Assembly: GCA_023436925.1 (NCBI GenBank)
Contig: JAEZHJ010000019.1
Location: 1-11,808, forward strand
Length of the DNA: 11,808 bases
Reading direction: 5' to 3'
Source: Actinomycetes bacterium
GTDB taxonomy: Bacteria > Actinomycetota > Actinomycetes > Propionibacteriales > Propionibacteriaceae
Positions 1 through 7,950 of the stretch are shown here, piece after piece. Position 1 is the stretch's first letter. Each line of letters starts with the position of its first letter. A program made the position numbers and the translations under genes. The notes below the pieces were generated by a model that was not told the DNA's origin, ran no database searches, and was given only the letters and a program-made list of their open reading frames with translations.

Positions 1-1396
1 GGACGTCGGGGTCGGTCTCCCGCAGCTGCCGCATCACCCAGTTCCAGAAGTCCAGCGGCTTGGTGTGGGGGTTGTCGACCCGGAAGATCCGGACGCCGTG
101 CGACATCCACAGCCGCAGGATCCGCAGTACCTCGTGGTAGATCCCGGTCGGGTCGTTGTCGAAGTTGATCGGGTAGATGTCCTGGTACTTCTTCGGGGGG
201 TTCTCGGCGTACGCGATGGTGCCGTCCAGCCGGGTGGTGAACCACTCCGGGTGCTCGGTGACCCACGGGTGGTCGGGGGAGGCCTGCAGCGCGAGGTCGA
301 GTGCGACCTCCATGCCGAGGCTGTTGGCCTTGGCGACGAACCGGTCGAAGGCGTCGAAGTCGCCCAGTTCGGGGTGGATGGCGTCGTGGCCGCCCTCGGC
401 GCTGCCGATCGCCCACGGCGAGCCGGGGTCGTTCGGGCCCGGGATCAGGGTGTTGTTGCGGCCCTTGCGGAAGGCGGTCCCGATCGGGTGGATCGGCGGC
501 AGGTAGACCACGTCGAAGCCCATCGCCGCGATCTCCTCGAGCCGGGCGTGGCAGTCGTCGAAGGTGCCGGAGCGCCACTTGCGGGTGGTCTCGTCGTAGA
601 CCGCCCCGATGGATCGCGGGAAGAACTCGTACCAGCTGCCGAAAAGCGCCCGCGGCCGGTCGACCCAGATCGGGAAGTCGGCGGTCGGGGAGACCAGTTC
701 GCGGGGGCCGTAGGTCTCCATCGCCCGTTGGATGCCGTGCGCGGTGGCGACCTCCAGCAGTTCGTCAGCGGGCCGCTGCGGGATGAGCAGTTGCGCGGAG
801 GCGCGCAGGATGGACGCCTCCACCGGGTCGCCGGCCGCATCGGCGAGGTCGGCGGTGCGCTCCATCAGGTCGCGGCCCTCCAGGCAGACCAGGTCGATGT
901 CGACGCCGGCCGGCAGTTTGGCGGTGGCGTTGTGCAGCCAGGTGTGCCACGGGTCCGACCAGCCCTCGATCCGGAAGGTCCAGCCACCCACCCGGTCCAG
1001 CCGCACCCACGCCTCCCACGGGTCGAGCCCGACCGGCTCGACCGGCAGCATCGGGACCCGGGTGGTCTGCCCGTCCGGGTCGGTCAGGATGACCGAGGCG
1101 TTGACCGCGTCGTGGCCCTCCCGGAACACCTTGGCCCGGATCGGGATCAACTCGCCCACTACCGCCTTGGCGGGGTAGGCACCGCCTTCGATGACCGGCT
1201 CGACCTTGGCGACCGGAATCCGTCCGAAGCCGCGCGGCAGGTTGAGGATCACCGGTCCGACTCCCGTCAACGGTGCCGGCTGGGTCAGGGCGGGGGCGGC
1301 AGGGGGCACGGCGGCGCTGTCAGCAGCCGGGCTTCCTGCCGTCGCCGAGCGCCGCGGGCCCGGCCCGGGCTGCGGGCGCGAGGTCTGTGCAGTCAC
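1..1396 (-). CDS. glgE: Alpha-1,4-glucan:maltose-1-phosphate maltosyltransferase GlgE, C-terminal part beyond window
   Basis: GlgE transfers maltose from maltose-1-phosphate to the non-reducing end of alpha-1,4-glucan in the cytoplasm (TreS-Pep2-GlgE-GlgB route). Reading the minus strand from the GTG at 1396 gives 465 codons before the left edge. Visible are a Pro/Ala-rich head of about 45 residues, then VGPVILNLPRGFGRIPV starting the N-terminal beta domain. The GH13_3 barrel includes VYLPPIHPIG and FRVDNPHTKP; Asp441 in the latter matches the family nucleophile. The acid/base Glu and the C-terminal domain lie outside the window. The family is usually about 660-700 residues, so roughly a third is missing. 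The GTG has no convincing Shine-Dalgarno, but TAGGTT lies 6 nt upstream, which fits a leaderless start. It follows glgX by 38 bp on the same strand. Family identity is near certain; the exact start is less so. Confidence 0.95.
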   Translation of the reverse strand, partial: MTAQTSRPQPGPGPRRSATAGSPAADSAAVPPAAPALTQPAPLTGVGPVILNLPRGFGRIPVAKVEPVIEGGAYPAKAVVGELIPIRAKVFREGHDAVNASVILTDPDGQTTRVPMLPVEPVGLDPWEAWVRLDRVGGWTFRIEGWSDPWHTWLHNATAKLPAGVDIDLVCLEGRDLMERTADLADAAGDPVEASILRASAQLLIPQRPADELLEVATAHGIQRAMETYGPRELVSPTADFPIWVDRPRALFGSWYEFFPRSIGAVYDETTRKWRSGTFDDCHARLEEIAAMGFDVVYLPPIHPIGTAFRKGRNNTLIPGPNDPGSPWAIGSAEGGHDAIHPELGDFDAFDRFVAKANSLGMEVALDLALQASPDHPWVTEHPEWFTTRLDGTIAYAENPPKKYQDIYPINFDNDPTGIYHEVLRILRLWMSHGVRIFRVDNPHTKPLDFWNWVMRQLRETDPDV

Positions 1397-1402
1397 GTGC
1401 CC

Positions 1403-1408
1403 AACCTA
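1403..1408 (-). promoter_or_regulatory. Candidate -10 hexamer TAGGTT of a leaderless glgE promoter
   Basis: On the minus strand TAGGTT (TAnnnT type) is followed by six bases (GGGCAC) and then the GTG start of glgE. A start of transcription at or next to the G would give a leaderless mRNA, common in actinobacteria. No good -35 is visible 16-18 nt upstream. It lies in the 38-bp gap after glgX, so it would act as an internal promoter of a glgX-glgE unit. Confidence 0.45.
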
Positions 1409-1434
1409 TCCAATGGGCACGGTGCGGGACAGGC

Positions 1435-3549
<2,115 letters not shown>

Positions 3550-3645
3550 CTAGGACCCTTCGCGTTACGGTGGTTGAGGCCCGCTGGCAGCGGCTGCTGC
3601 CGGGCTCGCCAAGAAGTACAACCTTAAAGGAGTCGTACGACAACG
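3550..3645. promoter_or_regulatory. Divergent control region glgX / cysteine desulfurase with hairpin and palindrome
   Basis: These 96 bases separate two divergent starts. Toward glgX there is GAAGGG (3561-3556, minus). TAAGGT (3626-3621, minus) is a possible -10 with no clear -35. Toward the desulfurase, TACGGT (3566-3571) is a weak possible -10. A hairpin follows: GGCAGC (3586-3591), a GGCT loop and GCTGCC (3596-3601), extended by a G-T and a C-G pair. The ribosome site AAAGGAG (3626-3632) comes next, then the perfect 10-bp palindrome GTCGTACGAC (3632-3641) directly before the ATG. Promoter positions are tentative; the hairpin, palindrome and ribosome site are read directly. Confidence 0.5.
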
Positions 3646-4782
3646 ATGACATACCCAGCGCGGCGCTTCCTCGATCACGCCGCCGGCAGCCCGGTCACCG
3701 GGCCTGTGCTGGCGGCGATGGCCGCGGTCTGGGAACTGGCCGGGAACCCGTCCTCGCTGCACGGCTCAGGACGCCTGGTGCGACGCCACCTGGAGCAGGC
3801 CCGGGAGTCGGTCGCGGCCGACCTGGGCGCCCACCCGAGCGAGGTCGTGTTCTGCTCGGGCGGGACGGAGGCCAACAACCTCGCCGTGCTGGGAGCCGCG
3901 GGCCCGGACGGAGAGGTGCTGGCCTCCGCGGTCGAGCACCCCTCGGTGAGCCAGGCGCATCGGCTGCTGGGGGAGCGGCTGCGGGTGCTGCCGGTGGACG
4001 CCGAGGGCCGGGTCGACCCTGCGGCCATCGCCGCCGCGATCACGCCCAGGACCCGACTGGTGTCGGTGATGTGGGTGAACAACGAGACCGGGGTGATCCA
4101 GCCCGTCGCCGAAGTCGCGGGGGTCGCCCGAGCCGCCGCGGTCTTGAGCCACAGCGATGCCGTCCAGGCCGCCGGGCACCTCGAGGTCGACTTCGCCGCG
4201 TCCGGCCTCGACCTGCTCAGCGTGTCGGGTCACAAGGTGGGCGGGCCGGTCGGCGTCGGGGCCCTGCTGGTCCGCCGCGGCGTCACCCTGGGGCCGGCCG
4301 GGTTCGGCGGCGGTCAGGAGGCCCGGCTGCGCTCCGGGACGGTCCCGGCGGCACTCGCGGTCGGTTTCGCCGTCGCGCTGCACAGCGCCGTCGAGCGTCG
4401 CGAAGCCGAGGCCGCCCGGCTGGCGGTGCTGGGCGAGCGGCTGGCCGCAGGGATCGCCGCGATCCCGGGCACCCGGGTGAACACCACCCCGCCCGCCTCG
4501 CCGGCCATCCTCAACGTCACCGTGGCCGGCACCCGGGCCGACGACCTGCTGCTCATCCTGGACGCCGCCGGGATCGACTGCTCCACGGGGTCGGCCTGCA
4601 CCGCCGGCGTCCACCAGCCCAGCGAGGTGCTGCTGGCGATGGGACGCGACCTGGCGGCCGCGTCCGGCAGCCTGCGGTTCTCGTTCGGTCCCGACACCGA
4701 CGACCAGGCGATCGACGCCGTCCTCGCGGTGCTGCCGCAGGCCGTGGAGCGCGCCCGGCTCGCCTACGCCGGCTCCCCGTAG
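3646..4782 (+). CDS. iscS: Cysteine desulfurase, NifS/IscS class (PLP-dependent)
   Basis: This 378-residue aminotransferase-class-V enzyme converts L-cysteine to alanine and leaves a persulfide for Fe-S assembly or tRNA thiolation. The PLP Schiff-base lysine is Lys197 in SGHKVGGPVGVG. Other cofactor residues are His98 (EHPS), Asp171, Gln174 and Asn145-Glu147 (VNNETG). The persulfide-carrying cysteine is Cys318 in CSTGSACTAG, with the longer mobile loop of the IscS/NifS group rather than the SufS group. AAAGGAG precedes the ATG, but at 13 nt the spacing is long. The stop TAG is the first half of the TAGAAT box before mnmA, 26 bp upstream of the mnmA start. That adjacency suggests MnmA is the main sulfur acceptor, as in the B. 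subtilis YrvO-MnmA pair. The symbol iscS follows mycobacterial usage; the partner choice is inferred. Confidence 0.93.
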   Translation: MTYPARRFLDHAAGSPVTGPVLAAMAAVWELAGNPSSLHGSGRLVRRHLEQARESVAADLGAHPSEVVFCSGGTEANNLAVLGAAGPDGEVLASAVEHPSVSQAHRLLGERLRVLPVDAEGRVDPAAIAAAITPRTRLVSVMWVNNETGVIQPVAEVAGVARAAAVLSHSDAVQAAGHLEVDFAASGLDLLSVSGHKVGGPVGVGALLVRRGVTLGPAGFGGGQEARLRSGTVPAALAVGFAVALHSAVERREAEAARLAVLGERLAAGIAAIPGTRVNTTPPASPAILNVTVAGTRADDLLLILDAAGIDCSTGSACTAGVHQPSEVLLAMGRDLAAASGSLRFSFGPDTDDQAIDAVLAVLPQAVERARLAYAGSP

Positions 4783-4785
4783 AAT
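4780..4785 (+). promoter_or_regulatory. Candidate -10 hexamer TAGAAT of an mnmA promoter, overlapping a stop codon
   Basis: TAGAAT fits the actinobacterial TAnnnT -10 pattern closely. Its TAG is also the stop codon of the cysteine desulfurase. Transcription starting about 6-7 nt later would give a short leader of about 17 nt that still contains the mnmA ribosome site GAAGGGAG (4795-4802), 6 nt before the ATG. No matching -35 is evident, so it may be a chance hexamer. Confidence 0.4.
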
Positions 4786-4808
4786 CGGCCGCCGGAAGGG
4801 AGTTCGGG

Positions 4809-5885
4809 ATGCGCGTGCTGGCCGCCATGTCCGGCGGGGTCGACTCCGCCGTCGCTGCCGCACGGCTGGTGGAGGCCGGCCACGAGGTCACCGGGGTCCA
4901 CCTGGCGTTGTCGAAGAACCCGCAGACCTACCGCAGCGGCGCCCGCGGCTGCTGTTCGCTGGAGGACTCCCACGACGCCCGGCGGGCAGCCGACGTGCTG
5001 GGCATCCCGTTCTATGTCTGGGACCTGTCCGACCGGTTCGACGCCGACGTGGTGACCGACTTCGTGGACGAGTACGCCGCCGGGCGCACCCCCAACCCGT
5101 GCCTGCGGTGCAACGAGAAGATCAAGTTCGCCGCCGTCCTGGAGCGGGGCCTGGCGCTCGGCTTCGACGGGGTCGCGACCGGCCACTACGCCCGGACCCG
5201 CCGGGTCGGGGACACCGTCCAGCTGCTGCGGTCGCACGAGGCGCGCAAGGACCAGTCCTACGTGCTCGGCGTGCTCAACCAGGACCAGTTGCGGCGCTCG
5301 CTGTTCCCGCTCGGGGCGGACGCCGACAAGGCCGGGGTGCGCGCCGAGGCGGCCGAGCGCGGGTTGTTCGTCGCCCGCAAGCCGGACTCCCATGACATCT
5401 GCTTCATCCCTTCCGGGGACACCGCCGGCTTCCTCAGCGGTCGGCTGGGTTCCCCGACCGGGGACATCGTCGACCAGCGGGGTGAGGTGGTCGGGGCGCA
5501 CGCCGGGGCGCACCGGTTCACCGTCGGGCAGCGCCACGGCCTCCACCTGTCGGTCCCGGCCGGGGACGGCCGGCCGCGCTACGTCCTGGCGGTCTCGACA
5601 GTGACCAACACGGTCACCGTGGGGCCGCACGAGGCGCTGGCGGTCCGCTCGATGACCGGCATCCGTCCGACCTGGACCGAGGCCCCGGTCACCGGAAGCT
5701 GGCGAGGCCTGGCGCAGTGGCGCGCCCACTCCGAGCCGATGCCCGCGACGATGACCGCGTTCGGCGACGAGATGCGGGTCGACCTCGACGAGCCCGCCTT
5801 CGGGATCGCGCCCGGCCAGGCGGTGGTCTACTACGACGGCGATCGCGTGGTCGGCAGTTCAACGATCGCGCGGACGGAGCGCTGA
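4809..5885 (+). CDS. mnmA: tRNA-specific 2-thiouridylase MnmA
   Basis: This 358-residue ATP-pyrophosphatase adenylates U34 of Lys, Glu and Gln tRNAs and replaces O2 by sulfur. The PP-loop SGGVDS is at 8-13. The two catalytic cysteines are Cys98 in NPCLRCN and Cys198 in DSHDICFIP, spaced as in E. coli MnmA (Cys102, Cys199). HYAR (126-129) and ARKDQSYVL (145-153) are further family motifs, and the C-terminal beta-barrel begins around 220. Length is normal. The ATG was chosen because GAAGGGAG sits 6 nt upstream and the protein then starts exactly at the PP-loop strand. The reading frame stays open far upstream, but that is antisense or shadow coding. It overlaps the next gene by one base (TGATG), so translation is probably coupled. 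The upstream desulfurase is the likely sulfur donor. Confidence 0.97.
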   Translation: MRVLAAMSGGVDSAVAAARLVEAGHEVTGVHLALSKNPQTYRSGARGCCSLEDSHDARRAADVLGIPFYVWDLSDRFDADVVTDFVDEYAAGRTPNPCLRCNEKIKFAAVLERGLALGFDGVATGHYARTRRVGDTVQLLRSHEARKDQSYVLGVLNQDQLRRSLFPLGADADKAGVRAEAAERGLFVARKPDSHDICFIPSGDTAGFLSGRLGSPTGDIVDQRGEVVGAHAGAHRFTVGQRHGLHLSVPAGDGRPRYVLAVSTVTNTVTVGPHEALAVRSMTGIRPTWTEAPVTGSWRGLAQWRAHSEPMPATMTAFGDEMRVDLDEPAFGIAPGQAVVYYDGDRVVGSSTIARTER

Positions 5886-6901
5886 TGGCCGGCTTCACCG
5901 GGGTCGGATCGCTGCCCGGCACTGACTTCGCGGCGGCCGTCCGGATGACCTTCGACAAGGTCCCCGACCTGCCCTACCTGCCCGAGCTGCCGGCCCGGGG
6001 CCCGTGGGCCGGGCTGAACGGACGCGGCCTCGGCCTGCTGGCCGGGATCGGCGCCGAGCGGATCGCGGGGGAGTGGGTGCTCGGCACTGCCGGCATCGAC
6101 CAGCGCCGGGCACGGCAGACCTGGCGCGACGACCTGGAGGTGCTGGAGGAGCACGCCCAGGGCTACACCGGGACGCTCAAGCTGCAGGTCGCGGGCCCGT
6201 GGACGCTGGCGGCCACCACCGGCGTGGCGCACACCGGGCGGGTGCTGGCCGACCCGGGAGCGCGCCGCGACCTTGCCGGCGCCCTGGCAGAGGGAGTCGG
6301 CGAGGTGCTGGCCGACCTGCACCGGCGGCTGCCGGGGATCGACTTCGTGCTGCAGGTCGACGAGCCGTCGCTGCCCGCCGTCGTAACCGGCGCGGTGCCC
6401 ACGCCCGGTGGCTACTTCCGGCACCGGGCGATCGACCTGCCGGAGGTCACCGCGGGGCTCGCCGTGCTGACCGGCGAGGCAGGCCGGCGTGGGCTGGCGG
6501 TGCCGAGCGTGCTGCACTGTTGCGCGCCGTGGCTGCCGATCCCGCCGATGGTCTCCAGCGGACGTGACGGCGCCGGGTTCAGCGCGCTCAGCCTGGACCA
6601 GGACCTGCTCACCGGCTCCGACCTCGACGCCCTCGCCGCGGCGCTGGACGGCGGCACGGCGCTGTGGCTGGGCTGCCTGCCGACCGCGGACCCGTCCGTC
6701 GTGGCGGGCGTCGACCAGGTTCGCACCCGGGCGCTGCGGGTGCTCGACCGGTTGGACGCCGGGGACGAGGCCGCCCGGTCGCTGGTGCTCACTCCGGCCT
6801 GCGGGCTGGCGGGGATGCCGGTGGCCACCGTCTCGCGGGTCTTCGAGGTGCTCGCCCGGGCGGCGGCCCAGGTCACCGAGGAGCTTGGCCGGCCGCGCTA
6901 G
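5885..6901 (+). CDS. Short MetE-like (cobalamin-independent methionine synthase C-terminal fold) protein
   Basis: This 338-residue protein has the UROD/MetE TIM-barrel fold and resembles the catalytic half of MetE without its N-terminal half. It begins FTGVGSLPGTD, as in the family. QVDEP (157-161) matches the MetE segment that contacts homocysteine. Likely zinc ligands are His211 and Cys213 in LHCCAPW and Cys306 in TPACGLAG. The MetE zinc-ligand Glu appears replaced near SALSLDQD (233-240), where an Asp is present. MetE transfers methyl from methyltetrahydrofolate to homocysteine; this short form lacks the usual folate-side half, so its methyl donor and acceptor are unknown. A similar gene lies beside ligA in mycobacteria (Rv3015c), from memory. 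Its ATG overlaps the mnmA stop (TGATG), implying co-translation. Its TAG stop is the start of the next TAGATT box. Fold assignment is firm, function open. Confidence 0.85.
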   Translation: MAGFTGVGSLPGTDFAAAVRMTFDKVPDLPYLPELPARGPWAGLNGRGLGLLAGIGAERIAGEWVLGTAGIDQRRARQTWRDDLEVLEEHAQGYTGTLKLQVAGPWTLAATTGVAHTGRVLADPGARRDLAGALAEGVGEVLADLHRRLPGIDFVLQVDEPSLPAVVTGAVPTPGGYFRHRAIDLPEVTAGLAVLTGEAGRRGLAVPSVLHCCAPWLPIPPMVSSGRDGAGFSALSLDQDLLTGSDLDALAAALDGGTALWLGCLPTADPSVVAGVDQVRTRALRVLDRLDAGDEAARSLVLTPACGLAGMPVATVSRVFEVLARAAAQVTEELGRPR

Positions 6902-6904
6902 ATT
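6899..6904 (+). promoter_or_regulatory. Candidate -10 hexamer TAGATT of a leaderless promoter, overlapping a stop codon
   Basis: TAGATT is followed by exactly six bases (GACGCG) and then the ATG at 6911. There is no Shine-Dalgarno in front of that ATG. The TAG is the stop codon of the MetE-like gene. The same hexamer and spacing recur before ligA. The -35 region shows no clear match. Confidence 0.5.
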
Positions 6905-6910
6905 GACGCG

Positions 6911-7909
6911 ATGGCTGTTGAGGTCTACTTCGATCTGGTGTGCCCCTGGGCGTGGATCGCCCGGCGCCGGCTGGCGGCCGCCCTGGCCCGCCTGGGCGCC
7001 GACGCGCCCGCCGTGACGTGGCGCCCGATCCTGCTCGACCCGACCGCTCCGGCCGTCTCCACCTCGCTGGCCGATTCGCCCGAAGGCGAGGCCGCCCACC
7101 TGCAGTCGGTGCCGGGCTTCACCCTCGACCTGGTCAAGCAGCGGGTCGCCGAGCTGGCGACCGCCGAGGGCCTGCCCACCCCCGTCCCGGCCTGGCGGGT
7201 CGCGACCTGGGCGGCGCACCGGCTGGTGCAGGCCGCCGGCCAGGTCGACGCCGACCTGCAGTCGGTGGTCATCGACGAGGTGATGGACGCCCACTTCGCG
7301 GGCCGTGACATCAACGAGCTCGGCTTCCTGCGCGACCTGGCCGAGCGGAACGGCCTGCGCCCGCCGCTGGAGGTGGCCGGCGCCACCCACGCACCGGCCT
7401 ACCTCGAGCCCGGCTTCGACCCGCTCGACCCGGCCGAACGGCTCACCCGGGAGGCCCTGTGGGCCGGCCGGGCGGCCGACGTGAGCTCGTCCCCGACCCT
7501 GGTGGTGGACGGCCGGCCGCTCGCCGGGGTGCACGCGGTCGAGACCATCCTCGACCACCTGCGCGGTGCGGGCCACGACGATCGGGAGGTCCCCGACGAG
7601 GTCCGGCGGTTCCGGCTGGCCGAGGCGCTGCTGGACCGGCGGGACCCGCACGGCTGCCTCTACGTGCTCGCGCCGCTGCGGCCGCAGTTCGACGGCGAGC
7701 CCAACCTGGAACTGTTGTCGGCCCGGGCGCTGGTGGCGACCGCCAGCCTGGTTCCGGCCCGGGACAAGCTCGAACGCCTGCTGGCCTCCCGTCCCGACGA
7801 CGCGTACCTGCACCACCTGCTGGGCCGGACGCTGCGCCGGCTGGGGGACGAACGGGCCCCCGTCCACCTGGCCATCGCAGCCGCGCTCGACCCGGCTTAC
7901 GCGGCCTGA
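6911..7909 (+). CDS. DsbA/FrnE-like thioredoxin-fold domain fused to a C-terminal TPR domain
   Basis: This 332-residue cytoplasmic protein has no signal peptide. Residues 1-218 form a DsbA-family (FrnE / 2-hydroxychromene-2-carboxylate isomerase-like) domain. The active-site region reads FDLVCPWAW (7-15), the helical insert spans roughly 60-180, and SSSPTLVVDG (192-201) carries the cis-proline. The second cysteine of the usual CPWC is Ala14, leaving a single Cys11 there. Residues about 230-330 form a helical TPR-like tail with two or three repeats; the clearest runs from ARDKLERLL (282-290) through AYLHHLLGRTLRRLGD (298-313) to AAALDPAY. One Cys (249) sits at the junction. With one active-site cysteine it could be a glutathione- or mycothiol-type mixed-disulfide enzyme, an isomerase, or a redox chaperone. 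The gene starts 9 bp after the MetE-like stop, without a ribosome site. Domains are clear; the role is inferred. Confidence 0.85.
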   Translation: MAVEVYFDLVCPWAWIARRRLAAALARLGADAPAVTWRPILLDPTAPAVSTSLADSPEGEAAHLQSVPGFTLDLVKQRVAELATAEGLPTPVPAWRVATWAAHRLVQAAGQVDADLQSVVIDEVMDAHFAGRDINELGFLRDLAERNGLRPPLEVAGATHAPAYLEPGFDPLDPAERLTREALWAGRAADVSSSPTLVVDGRPLAGVHAVETILDHLRGAGHDDREVPDEVRRFRLAEALLDRRDPHGCLYVLAPLRPQFDGEPNLELLSARALVATASLVPARDKLERLLASRPDDAYLHHLLGRTLRRLGDERAPVHLAIAAALDPAYAA

Positions 7910-7938
7910 CGGCTGGGTGCAGTGTCGGTGGGCGGCGG

Positions 7939-7944
7939 TAGATT
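7939..7944 (+). promoter_or_regulatory. Candidate -10 hexamer TAGATT of a leaderless ligA promoter
   Basis: In the 41-bp gap before ligA, TAGATT is followed by six bases (GCAGCC) and the GTG start. No Shine-Dalgarno is present. Hexamer and spacing are identical to the box before the DsbA-TPR gene at 6899. The hexamer does not overlap a stop codon here, which argues that the signal is selected in its own right. The -35 region is poorly conserved. Confidence 0.55.
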
Positions 7945-7950
7945 GCAGCC

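Noticed and set aside
5717..5884. An upstream start for the MetE-like gene overlapping the end of mnmA
   Set aside because: The added residues are Arg-rich shadow of mnmA. The ATG at 5885 gives the family's GVGSLPGTD start and the TGATG coupling.
5831..7867. 678-codon open frame on the minus strand across the MetE-like and DsbA-TPR genes
   Set aside because: It spans two real plus-strand genes and their junction, is Gln/Arg/Gly/Pro-rich and shows no domain.
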